Part shown: one piece after another, positions 1 through 9,335 of the stretch | How positions within the stretch are numbered: the stretch's first letter is position 1 | Layout: every line of letters begins with the position of its first letter | Origin: an uncultured Clostridia bacterium | Lineage (GTDB): Bacteria > Bacillota_I > Bacilli_A > RF39 > UBA660 | DNA: 37,295 nt | Direction: 5' to 3' | NCBI GenBank assembly: GCA_947168405.1 | Contig: CAMVLU010000005.1 | Location: 1 to 37,295, forward strand | Made by a program: the position numbers and the translations under genes | Notes under the pieces: model-generated | The model's database searches: none | Told to the model about the DNA's origin: nothing | What the model saw: the letters and a program-made list of their open reading frames with translations, nothing else

Positions 1-2254
1 GAGGTGGATTAATATTTTTTATTTTTTCTCTTAGAGCATTAGCTTTTGCTAATTTATTTATCTTTCTTGCACCTGATTCTTGATAATTAGATTGATTAAT
101 TATTTCATTAATCACTTTTTTATGTAATTTAATATCAATTTTTTGTTCATTTAATTTTAATAATGTTTCTTTAATTTTATTTTCAACTATCTTTTTTATA
201 TCATCATAAGTTAATTCTTTAAATTTAATTATATTATTTATTCTATTTATAAATTCATTTGAAAAAATATTATTTATGTCTTCTTTTATATTTTTATTAT
301 TATCAAATCCTATAACATCATTAGAAAAATCTGAATTGCATGTCATAATTATTATACAATGATTAAAATATATTTTTTCTAAATTTGAATTTGTTATAAA
401 ACCTTCATCTAATATTTGTAATAACAAGTTTTTAAATTCTTTACATGATTTATCTATTTCATCAATTAATACAACTGAATATGGATAATTTTTTACTTCA
501 TCTATTATTGTTTTTTCTTCATATCCAACATATCCCGGAGGAGAACCTATTATTTTACTAATAGTATGACTTTCTTTATACTCACTTGCATCTATTCTAA
601 CTAAATGCATTTTTAGTAATTTACTATACTCTTTTGCAAGAAATGTTTTACCTACTCCACTTTTACCAACAAACAAAAATGACGTTGTTTTATTTTCTTT
701 TAATCCCAATCTTATTTTTTTTGTTTCTTTACATAAAAGACTAATTGCATTTTCTTGACCTATTACTTTTTTATTTAATTTTTTTTCTATATTATTTATT
801 TCTACTAAATTCTCTTTATTTGTTTCATATATAGGTATATTAACTTTCGATTTAATTACATCAAATATATCTTCTTTAGTAACTTCTTTTTTTATATTAT
901 TTTTATTTAATAATAAATTATTTATTTTATCTTCTATTTTAATTTCTTTTTCTTTTAATATAGATGCTTCTTTAAAATTTTGTTTAATTATATTATTATT
1001 TTTTTCTTTTATTATTTTATTTAATTCATTATTTAATTCTTCATTTTGTATAGTTATTTTATCTTTAATTAAAGACCTTTTAGCACATACTTCATCTAAT
1101 ATATCTAACGATTTATCAGGATTTTTTCTATCAAAAATATATTTGTTGGATAGATTTATTATTAAATCTATAATATTATCATTTATTATAACTCTATGAT
1201 ATTTTTCATATATAGGTTTAAGTTTAATTAAGATATTTTTTGTTTCTTCAAGTGTATTTTCTTCTATTAAAATTGTTTGAAATCTTCTATTTAAAGCTTT
1301 ATCTTTTTCAATTGTTTCTTTATATTCTTTTATAGTAGTTGAACCTATTAAACGAAATTTCCCACGAGCAAGTGCTGGTTTTAATATATTAGCAGCATCT
1401 ATTGCACCTTCAGCTCCTCCTGCTCCAACTATAGAATGCATTTCATCTATAAAAACAATTAAATTAGAATTATTTTCTATTTCCTTAATTAACTTTTCTA
1501 TTTTTTCTTCAAACTCTCCTCGATATTTAGTACCAGCTACTAAATTAGACATTGAAATAGAAAGAATTTTTTTATCAAGCAAGACACTAGGAACATCTTT
1601 TTCAGCAATTTTTAAAGCTAGTCCTTCAACAATGGCTGTCTTTCCAACTCCTGCTTCTCCTATTAACAATGGATTATTTTTATTTTTTCTAAGTAATATT
1701 TCTATTAATCTATTTATTTCTTTATCTCTTCCTATAACGGGATCTATTTCTCCATTTGTAGCCTTTTCAACTAAATCTACTAATTGTATAGAAGATAAAA
1801 ACTTTTTTTTAAATTTATTATTATTTCTTTTATTTTTTTCTTCTAATTCTTTATATAATTCATCTAAATTAACTCCTAATCGAGATAATATTCTAATACC
1901 TACTCCTTCTCCTTCATCTAAAATTGATAAAAATATATTATTTATATTAATTTCATCAACATTATCTTCTTTAGTATCTATAATTGTATTTTCAATTACT
2001 CTTTTTAACATAGGAGTGTATATAAAATAATTATTTAAACTACATCCTATTCCTAAAACATTTATTAATTCCTTTTTATAATTATCATAATTAACATTAT
2101 AAGTACTTAATAACTTAGTTATTTCCAAGTCTTTATAATTTAATATACTTAATATTAAATGTTCTGTTCCAACGAATGGATGTTTTAATTCTTGCATTTC
2201 TTTTTTAGATCTTTTTAATATTTTTTTAGTATCTTCTGAAAATTTTTGAAACAT
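1..2254 (-). CDS. clpC: ATP-dependent Clp protease ATP-binding subunit, ClpC-type (3' end truncated by window edge)
   Basis: Reverse-strand reading frame from ATG at 2254 (GGAGGAATTCT RBS): MFQKFSEDTKKILKRSKKEMQELKHPFVGTEHLILSIL (Clp N-domain), [13 protein letters not shown] Walker A, second AAA+ [23 protein letters not shown]-like segment, VIGF loop compatible with ClpP binding. Absent from the ORF track because it runs off the left edge. Confidence 0.93.
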   Translation of the reverse strand, partial: MFQKFSEDTKKILKRSKKEMQELKHPFVGTEHLILSILNYKDLEITKLLSTYNVNYDNYKKELINVLGIGCSLNNYFIYTPMLKRVIENTIIDTKEDNVDEININNIFLSILDEGEGVGIRILSRLGVNLDELYKELEEKNKRNNNKFKKKFLSSIQLVDLVEKATNGEIDPVIGRDKEINRLIEILLRKNKNNPLLIGEAGVGKTAIVEGLALKIAEKDVPSVLLDKKILSISMSNLVAGTKYRGEFEEKIEKLIKEIENNSNLIVFIDEMHSIVGAGGAEGAIDAANILKPALARGKFRLIGSTTIKEYKETIEKDKALNRRFQTILIEENTLEETKNILIKLKPIYEKYHRVIINDNIIDLIINLSNKYIFDRKNPDKSLDILDEVCAKRSLIKDKITIQNEELNNELNKIIKEKNNNIIKQNFKEASILKEKEIKIEDKINNLLLNKNNIKKEVTKEDIFDVIKSKVNIPIYETNKENLVEINNIEKKLNKKVIGQENAISLLCKETKKIRLGLKENKTTSFLFVGKSGVGKTFLAKEYSKLLKMHLVRIDASEYKESHTISKIIGSPPGYVGYEEKTIIDEVKNYPYSVVLIDEIDKSCKEFKNLLLQILDEGFITNSNLEKIYFNHCIIIMTCNSDFSNDVIGFDNNKNIKEDINNIFSNEFINRINNIIKFKELTYDDIKKIVENKIKETLLKLNEQKIDIKLHKKVINEIINQSNYQESGARKINKLAKANALREKIKNINPP

Positions 2255-2332
2255 AGAATTCCTCCATATATACTATATGAATATTCTGATTTTTTAAACA
2301 ATAATTTATTCGACAAAAAAAGAAAATAATAA

Positions 2333-3337
2333 TTATTTTCTTCTATTAATTCGTAAAGTTTTATACATTTCTCTTTTATCAATTGATAATCTATCATCAG
2401 CCAATTTATATAATTCTTCCATTTTTTCGTCATTGAATCTTTCAGATATACCATAATTTATACGAATAGGAACATCATTTCCTATACCTAAATTTAAATT
2501 ACTAACTTCATAGGAAATCATTTTAAATATTTTTTCCATTTGTTCAGTAGTTTTATGTTGAGATAAAACAACATATTCATCTCCACCTATACGATATACA
2601 TGATCTCCTTTTTCAATATTATTTGACATATTATAACTATTACTATTAAATCTACTATTTGGAAAGTATTTTTTTAAAATATTAGCAACTTCTTTAATAT
2701 ATAAATCACCCATTAAGTGACCAAAATTATCATTTATATATTTTAATCTAAATAAATCTATCATTACAAATGTAACATGTTGCTTAACACTATCATATTC
2801 CTCTGCTTTCATATTATATGATAATCTATTTTCAAGTGTTGTTGATGCATCATGATATGTCATTTTTAACATATTATGATAAGATTCCATTTTATCTAAA
2901 ATAACTTTAAAAGATTCTTTTAATATATTCATAAATTCATTTTGTTTATTACTATTAATTTTACTATTAATAATTACTAACATATATTTTAAATCTCTAA
3001 ATACAATTGGTAAAAATGTTATTTTTTTTATTTCTTCATCATCTAAATTTATTTCTATAAAATCTTGTTCAAATATCTTATTTTTTCTTTTATTTAATAT
3101 CTCTATTACTACTTCATATCCATTATTTAAATATGTATTATTAAATCTTTCATATTTATATTCTTCTTTTAATTTATAAAGAACAATATCATCACATTGT
3201 AAATATAATTTAGCTAAAGATAATGATTTAGATAATCCATTAAAAACATTATTATGTTCTAAACTTTCAATCATAATATGATATCCAACATAATATGGAT
3301 CCATTAATTTAACATTATTATCATTTTTAATATTCAT
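2333..3337 (-). CDS. GGDEF-domain protein, putative diguanylate cyclase with N-terminal GAF-like sensor
   Basis: FVMIDLFRLKYINDNFGHLMGDLYIKEVA ... HVYRIGGDEYVVLS signature. Confidence 0.88.
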   Translation of the reverse strand: MNIKNDNNVKLMDPYYVGYHIMIESLEHNNVFNGLSKSLSLAKLYLQCDDIVLYKLKEEYKYERFNNTYLNNGYEVVIEILNKRKNKIFEQDFIEINLDDEEIKKITFLPIVFRDLKYMLVIINSKINSNKQNEFMNILKESFKVILDKMESYHNMLKMTYHDASTTLENRLSYNMKAEEYDSVKQHVTFVMIDLFRLKYINDNFGHLMGDLYIKEVANILKKYFPNSRFNSNSYNMSNNIEKGDHVYRIGGDEYVVLSQHKTTEQMEKIFKMISYEVSNLNLGIGNDVPIRINYGISERFNDEKMEELYKLADDRLSIDKREMYKTLRINRRK

Positions 3338-3357
3338 TATTTTCCCCCTTTTTAAAA

Positions 3358-4020
3358 CTAATTAATTTTCCAATTAATTGGTTTTAATTTATTTTTAATT
3401 AAAAATTCGTTTGTTTTAGAAAACGGTTTAGATCCAAAAAAACCATGATATGCAGAAAGTGGTGATGGATGAGCAGATTCTATAATTAAATGTTTAGGAT
3501 TTGTAATTAATTTTTTCTTGCTCCTAGCAAATCCTCCCCATAAGATAAAAACAACTGGTTCTTCTTTTTTATTAATTATTTTTATTACTTCATCAGTAAA
3601 TTGTTCCCATCCAATATCTTTGTGACTTGCTGCTTGGTCTTTTATTACTGTAAGAACAGTATTCAAAAGAAGTACTCCTTGTTTAGCCCAAGGAACTAAA
3701 GAACCACTTTTAGGAATATCATATCCTAAATCATTTTGTAATTCCTTAAAAATATTAACAAGTGAAGGTGGTTTTCTTATTCCATCTTTAACAGAAAAAC
3801 TAAGTCCCTCTGCTTCTCCTTCTCCATGATAAGGATCTTGTCCAAGTATTACAACCTTTAAATTACTATAAGGAGTATATCTAAAAGCTTTAAATACCTC
3901 TTTCTTAGGTGGATAAACTATTTTTCTTGCGTATTCACCTTGAACAAATTTTAATAAATTATAAAAATAATCTTTTTTAAATTCATTTTCTAGAATTTCA
4001 TCCCAATCATTTCCAATCAT
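3358..4020 (-). CDS. ung: Uracil-DNA glycosylase family 1
   Basis: VVILGQDPYHGEGEAEGLSFSV, VFILWGGFARSKK, ESAHPSPLSAYHGFFGSKPFSKTN. Confidence 0.97.
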   Translation of the reverse strand: MIGNDWDEILENEFKKDYFYNLLKFVQGEYARKIVYPPKKEVFKAFRYTPYSNLKVVILGQDPYHGEGEAEGLSFSVKDGIRKPPSLVNIFKELQNDLGYDIPKSGSLVPWAKQGVLLLNTVLTVIKDQAASHKDIGWEQFTDEVIKIINKKEEPVVFILWGGFARSKKKLITNPKHLIIESAHPSPLSAYHGFFGSKPFSKTNEFLIKNKLKPINWKIN

Positions 4021-4113
4021 ACCATTTCCTCACACAAACCGATAAATTATAGCATATATTTCTATAAAAATCAAATTTTAAATAAATTTCCAGTAAATTA
4101 TGTAGAATTTACA

Positions 4114-5412
4114 TTAACGTAATAATTTATAATCTAAATATGCTTTCAATACATCTTTTTTTAAATTAAGAATAGAATAAACATTTATAATTACTAATAA
4201 AGCTACTAATGTATCAGATAAATTCCATATAAAATCAGGACTAATAACTGTTGAAATAACTAATAATAAACATGTAATTATTTTTAAAATTAATATACTA
4301 TTTTTAGATAAAGATTTAAATATAAAAGATAAATTAGATTCAACATAATAATAACCTGATATAATTGTTGAAAAAGAGAATGCAATTAAAGAAAAATATA
4401 AAATAATATTACCAAATTCACCTAAATGATATCTTAAAGCATCTCCCGTAATTTCAATACCATTAACGATAGAATAATTAAGAGGATTATAATTACTTGT
4501 TAAAATAATTAAAGCTGTTGATAAACATATAACAAAAATTGTAAAATATACACCCAAAACTGAAACTTGTCCTTGCCTAATTGGGTTTTCCATATTAGAT
4601 GAAGCTGATGCTATCGCACTTGTACCACTTCCTATTTCACTAGCAAATATTCCCCTTTGAATACCTATCATAATTGTTGTAAATAATCCATATTCAATTG
4701 ATTTATAATTAAATGCTTCGTGAATAATACTAGAAAACAAATTAGGAAGCATATCAATATTTTTAATTATAATAAATAAAGATACTAATAAATATATTAT
4801 TCCCATTAAAGGGACAAAAAATGATGAAAATTTAGCTATTCCTTTAATACCTTTTCTAATAATTAAAAAAGATATTATTCCAATTATAATTCCTATTAAA
4901 ATACTAGGAACTTTATAAAGAGTAGTAATTGATGTTGCAATGGTATTTGATTGAATAGTTAAAAAACCAAATAAATAGGCTATACAAATAATAATTGAAT
5001 ATATTAAAGATAATTTATTATATCCAAGTCCTTTTTTTATATAAAAAGCTGGTCCACCTATATAATTATTATCTTTTTTTTCACGATAAACTATAGCTAA
5101 AGCATTTTCAACTAATGAATTAGATGACATTAATAAACAAGATATAATTACCCAAAAGATTACCCCAACTCCACCTTTAAAAATAGCTAAAGCAATACCT
5201 GCAAGAGATCCAACACCTATACATGAACCCATAGAAACTACTAAAGATTCAAATGGAGATATTCCATTATTATTATTTTTATTATTTTTTAAACTTTTAA
5301 TTATTTCTTTAAAATTAAATTGTAAAAAATGCAGTTTAAAAGAATAATACATTCCAGACATTACTAATAAAATTGTAGCAATACTCCAAAGATAACTACT
5401 AATGTATTCCAT
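4114..5412 (-). CDS. Alanine/glycine:cation symporter (AGCS family)
   Basis: Multi-TM protein with GSCIGVGSLAGIALAI, GGPAFYIKKGLG, IQRGIFASEIGSGTSAIASASS. Confidence 0.92.
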   Translation of the reverse strand: MEYISSYLWSIATILLVMSGMYYSFKLHFLQFNFKEIIKSLKNNKNNNNGISPFESLVVSMGSCIGVGSLAGIALAIFKGGVGVIFWVIISCLLMSSNSLVENALAIVYREKKDNNYIGGPAFYIKKGLGYNKLSLIYSIIICIAYLFGFLTIQSNTIATSITTLYKVPSILIGIIIGIISFLIIRKGIKGIAKFSSFFVPLMGIIYLLVSLFIIIKNIDMLPNLFSSIIHEAFNYKSIEYGLFTTIMIGIQRGIFASEIGSGTSAIASASSNMENPIRQGQVSVLGVYFTIFVICLSTALIILTSNYNPLNYSIVNGIEITGDALRYHLGEFGNIILYFSLIAFSFSTIISGYYYVESNLSFIFKSLSKNSILILKIITCLLLVISTVISPDFIWNLSDTLVALLVIINVYSILNLKKDVLKAYLDYKLLR

Positions 5413-5459
5413 ATTAGCCTCCTATTAATTATTTTATCATATTTATTTGTTGAAAAAAG

Positions 5460-5490
5460 TAAAAAAGAGTTACTAATAACGAGTAACTCT
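5460..5490 (-). terminator. Rho-independent terminator of the M23 peptidase gene
   Basis: AGAGTTACT-N7-AGTAACTCT perfect stem followed on the minus strand by a T tract; overlaps the stop codon. Confidence 0.85.
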
Positions 5491-6675
5491 ATTAGAAAAC
5501 CAAACTCCACTTCCAGGGAAATTAACTACTGTAATTGGATTTATATTTCGAGATTGATAAGTAGACCATGATAGATAATCTTTCATATAAAGTCCTGTTG
5601 CAACTGCAAAATGCAAATGACGCCCTGTTGAACATCTATCATAGCCCCATGTAGAAGAGTCTCCACCAGTTATAGCAATTACTGTATTTTGATCAACATA
5701 ATCTCCAACTTTAACATTAATTGACTTTAAGTGGTAATATCCTGTTGTATAATAATTTCCACCTACATTATGGTTAACAAATAACATATTACCACCACAA
5801 CTTTGTTTCCATAAAATATTGGCAACTGTTCCTGGAGCTGCAGCATATACTTGTGTATCTCCTCCTGCAATATCTATTCCATAATGATATGAACAAACAG
5901 TTCTTCCTTGAGTACCATTCCAATAACAACGAGAACCAAAGTTACTTGTTATTCTACCACTTTGAATAGGTCTTATGAATTTACCTGAATATGGTACTTT
6001 ACCACATGAATTAATATTTTCATCAAGTTTACATTGAAGAGTTTTTTCATAATAATTTACTACTTTTTCTTGAGCAGCAATTTCTGCATCTATATCAACA
6101 GATATACTATTTAAATCTTTTAATGTATCACCTAATTTAGATAATTCAGCTTCTAAATTTTTTTGTTTTTCACCAAGATTTACCATTTCTACTTTTAAAT
6201 CTTCTTGTTTCTTTTGATTTTTTTTAATTGTATCATTATATTCATCTATTAATTTATCGTTATAATTAACTAGTTGTCCTGAAACAGCACTTCTATATAT
6301 AAAATCTGTTATATCTTTTGATCCAAATATATACTCTAAATAAGCATTTTCTCCATTTGAAACTTGTAAAAAATGAATAATCTCTTTAATTTCTAATTCT
6401 TTTTTTGATATATTCTCATTTAACTCATTTATATCTTCAGTTAATTTTTTTATTGTATTTTCACTTTCAGTAATTTTATTACGAATACCTTCAATATTTG
6501 AATTTACAGAATTAATTTCATTTTTCGTTAAATTCTTTTTAGAATCATTTTGACTTTTCTTTTCTTTAATAGCAGCAAGTTCATTTTTTAAATCTCTTAA
6601 TGTTTTAGCATTAACATTAGGTACTAAAACAAATAATAATAAAACAAATATTGCTATCTTTTTATATATTTTCAT
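5473..6675 (-). CDS. Coiled-coil plus M23 peptidase, EnvC/murein hydrolase activator-like, secreted
   Basis: Signal peptide MKIYKKIAIFVLLLFVLVPNVNA, long coiled coil, C-terminal M23 motifs HYGIDIAGG and GRHLHFAV. Confidence 0.88.
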   Translation of the reverse strand: MKIYKKIAIFVLLLFVLVPNVNAKTLRDLKNELAAIKEKKSQNDSKKNLTKNEINSVNSNIEGIRNKITESENTIKKLTEDINELNENISKKELEIKEIIHFLQVSNGENAYLEYIFGSKDITDFIYRSAVSGQLVNYNDKLIDEYNDTIKKNQKKQEDLKVEMVNLGEKQKNLEAELSKLGDTLKDLNSISVDIDAEIAAQEKVVNYYEKTLQCKLDENINSCGKVPYSGKFIRPIQSGRITSNFGSRCYWNGTQGRTVCSYHYGIDIAGGDTQVYAAAPGTVANILWKQSCGGNMLFVNHNVGGNYYTTGYYHLKSINVKVGDYVDQNTVIAITGGDSSTWGYDRCSTGRHLHFAVATGLYMKDYLSWSTYQSRNINPITVVNFPGSGVWFSNRVTRY

Positions 6676-6755
6676 ATCTCACCTTCTATTTTATATAAAT
6701 AAGTATAACATACTAATAATTAAAATACAAATAAAAATAACTGATTTAAAATCAA

Positions 6756-7952
6756 TTATTTTTTATTATACTTTAAATATCCTTTTACAATACGATAATC
6801 CCATCTCATTTGATATAAATATCTTAAAATATTTCTATCATAACTAGCTAATGCAAAACGATAAAATTTACCAAATTCAGGATTTTGTCCATTTTTCTTT
6901 AAACAATATTTTAGTAAAAATTTAGGAATGATAGAAACTGTATATTTATTATTAGCTATATAAAATTCATTATCTTTATTATATATATAATCATCTACTA
7001 TTTGTTCTATTAAATTAGCACCACTTGCATATGTATAAAAATTACTTCTTCCTTGTCGAATATTCATTTCAAACACATAAAACTTTTTTCTTTTTATATC
7101 ATATTCTACATCAAAATGTCCTATTCCTGTAAATTTAATTTTTTCCAAGAAATCTTTTAATTTTAAACTAAAATCTTCTATATATGCATTAGTAATAGCA
7201 CTATAATTACCAATTAATTCTGGTGTTCTATCATGCATTAATATTTTACCTGCTGTCATAACTTTAACTTTATGATTTCTGGAAACATATGCTGTAATAA
7301 CATACATAGATTCATCGTTTCCTTCAATATATTCTTGAACAATAAATCGATCTTGAAAACCACTTTTTTTAATATTATTTAAAACATTTTTTAATTCTTC
7401 TTTACTTTCTATTTTATATCCTTTTTGTTTACCTACAAAATTATATTCCGAATAAATAACTGTATCAGCAGGTTTAATAAAGATAGGATATTCAAATTTA
7501 ACTTTATATTCTTCTATATTATCTTTTTTAAAATCAAATATTTGATATTTAGGATAATTTATATCATATTTTTCACATAATTTATAAAATGATTCTTTAC
7601 AAAATAATTCTTTAAACATTTCATGTGATACCATTGGAATAATATAATTATCACTTATATTCTCTATTCTTTCACGATTTTTCATAATATGCTCAACATA
7701 AAAATCAGTATTACCAAATAATATTTTTTTAGTATTTGGATATTTATTATTTAAATCAGTTAAAGCAAGAATTAATGTATCATCTTCTAAAATAGTATCA
7801 TAGTAATAACCTTCTATTATTTTACTGGGATGCGTTGGATATAAAGGATGTTTACCTATTACAACTGTTTTTTTATGATATTTTTCATAGAATGCTCGAG
7901 CAACACCATAAGTATTCATGTCGCCTCCTAATACTACTCCAAAAAAGTCCAT
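6756..7952 (-). CDS. ATP-grasp carboxylate-amine ligase, divergent D-aspartate ligase-like paralog
   Basis: GGDMNTYGVARAFYEKY N-terminus, YPIFIKPADTVIYSEYNF, FIVQEYIEGNDESMYVITAYV, GIGHFDVEYD...FEMNIRQGRSNFYTYASG; clearly paralogous to the protein at 9336-10550. Confidence 0.85.
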   Translation of the reverse strand: MDFFGVVLGGDMNTYGVARAFYEKYHKKTVVIGKHPLYPTHPSKIIEGYYYDTILEDDTLILALTDLNNKYPNTKKILFGNTDFYVEHIMKNRERIENISDNYIIPMVSHEMFKELFCKESFYKLCEKYDINYPKYQIFDFKKDNIEEYKVKFEYPIFIKPADTVIYSEYNFVGKQKGYKIESKEELKNVLNNIKKSGFQDRFIVQEYIEGNDESMYVITAYVSRNHKVKVMTAGKILMHDRTPELIGNYSAITNAYIEDFSLKLKDFLEKIKFTGIGHFDVEYDIKRKKFYVFEMNIRQGRSNFYTYASGANLIEQIVDDYIYNKDNEFYIANNKYTVSIIPKFLLKYCLKKNGQNPEFGKFYRFALASYDRNILRYLYQMRWDYRIVKGYLKYNKK

Positions 7953-9212
7953 TTATTTCACTTCCTTCTTTAATTTTCTATTAACTAATTTATGATAAAT
8001 TGGTATTAACTTTGTATAAACAAAATACATTAATTTATTTAAAACTAAATCAAATTCTCCAATAAACTCCGTATATTCTCCTCCCCATTTCTTTTTAAAA
8101 TCATGAAGTCCTAAAAGAGAACTATTAGAATTTGGATCACCTATTGTTCCAAATACATCAAATACTTTTATATTTTCATTAAAAGCATCTTCTATTTGGA
8201 TTTTATAAACTAAATAATTTGCATACATTGTTTTATAATCCATATCATTTGCAGCATATAAAGCCCATGCATAGCCATTATATTTAACTATCAAATAACT
8301 TGATACTACTATTGTTTCTTTAGGCTTATTCTCTAAAAAACTAATTTGTTCCAAAATAGAATGTAAATTCTTTTCAATTTCTTTTCTTCTATTATTGGCT
8401 TTTTTACTATCAATATCTTTTATTTCATCTAATTCTTTTAAATAACTTTGTCTATCTTTTTCTAATTTTTCTGATAGTTTTACCAAATCTATCTTACCTA
8501 GATATAAAGTTACCATATTATTTTTACTAAATATTTCATAAAACTTTTCAAAAAATTCTCCATCATGAGAATAAAAATCTTGTCTTTTCTCAGTTAATTT
8601 CATTAGTCTTGAAAATTCTTTTACATCATCTTTATCTCCAGTTTCAACAAATACTTCAGAATTTATTGCTTTTTTTATCCTAGATTTAGTTGTACTAGAA
8701 TATCTATTTTCTATTTCTTCAATACTATTTTCAAGTGGAATTCTAAATGTAAATCTTGGCTGACTAGTTTCAAAATACTTTGTAAGTGGTAAATGAATAA
8801 ATCCAACATCTTCTAAATTTTTAACTATATCATAATTATTTTCGCCGTCTATTACCTTAGCATTTTCATCAATTGTATGTAACTTAATTGCAGGATCTAT
8901 TTTAACAACAATTGCTTTTTTCTCTTTAGCAAATTTTTTTATTTCTTTAGTAATTTCTCTAAGAAGTTCTTTATCTTTATAATCAATTGTAAATCCTCTT
9001 GGAATATAAATACGAGTATAACTAAATAATAATTTTTTTTCTAGTACTAAAGCACTTGCTTTAATTTCTTCATTGTCCTTAAGTCCTAAGTAATATACTT
9101 TATATCCACGATATTTCGATACTAATCCCCATTCATAAGACTCTAAAAAATGAGCTTTATGTTTCATTGTAAATTCTCTATATTCTTTTTCTTCTAATTC
9201 TACTAATTTCAT
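7953..9212 (-). CDS. Peptidoglycan interpeptide-bridge aminoacyltransferase, FemA/FemX family
   Basis: FemAB-like fold with central coiled-coil arm (LVKLSEKLEKDRQSYLKELDEIKD...ISFLENKP) and C-terminal GNAT-like half (YAWALYAANDMDYKTMYANYLVYKIQIEDAF, FDVFGTIGDPN...GLHDFKKKWGGEYTEFIGEFDLVLN). Start revised from the track (9275) to ATG 9212, preceded by AAAGGAATTGATAAA. TAA directly abuts the ATG of the next gene. Confidence 0.9.
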   Translation of the reverse strand: MKLVELEEKEYREFTMKHKAHFLESYEWGLVSKYRGYKVYYLGLKDNEEIKASALVLEKKLLFSYTRIYIPRGFTIDYKDKELLREITKEIKKFAKEKKAIVVKIDPAIKLHTIDENAKVIDGENNYDIVKNLEDVGFIHLPLTKYFETSQPRFTFRIPLENSIEEIENRYSSTTKSRIKKAINSEVFVETGDKDDVKEFSRLMKLTEKRQDFYSHDGEFFEKFYEIFSKNNMVTLYLGKIDLVKLSEKLEKDRQSYLKELDEIKDIDSKKANNRRKEIEKNLHSILEQISFLENKPKETIVVSSYLIVKYNGYAWALYAANDMDYKTMYANYLVYKIQIEDAFNENIKVFDVFGTIGDPNSNSSLLGLHDFKKKWGGEYTEFIGEFDLVLNKLMYFVYTKLIPIYHKLVNRKLKKEVK

Positions 9213-9237
9213 TTTATCAATTCCTTTAACTATATTC

Positions 9238-9266
9238 AGTATATAATATACCCAGGTTTTTGTCAA
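9238..9266 (-). promoter_or_regulatory. SigA-type promoter for femX-ligase operon
   Basis: TTGACA (9266-9261), 17-nt spacer, TATACT (9243-9238) on the minus strand, about 25 nt upstream of ATG 9212. Confidence 0.85.
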
Positions 9267-9282
9267 AAACAACATTTATATA

Positions 9283-9311
9283 TTCAAAAAGATATATTCT
9301 AGTGTTATAAT
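9283..9311 (+). promoter_or_regulatory. Putative SigA promoter for the divergent ligase-racemase operon
   Basis: TTCAAA-N17-TATAAT followed by GTGAGGTAGTTATG. Confidence 0.6.
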
Positions 9312-9335
9312 TATTTTATAAGTCGTGAGGTAGTT

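Noticed and set aside
1632-2030. 132-aa plus-strand ORF
   Set aside because: Antisense to the conserved AAA+ core of clpC; composition reflects reverse complement of coding sequence.
2215-2454. 79-aa minus-strand ORF
   Set aside because: Overlaps the 3' end of the GGDEF gene and the clpC promoter/start out of frame; no RBS or recognisable domain.
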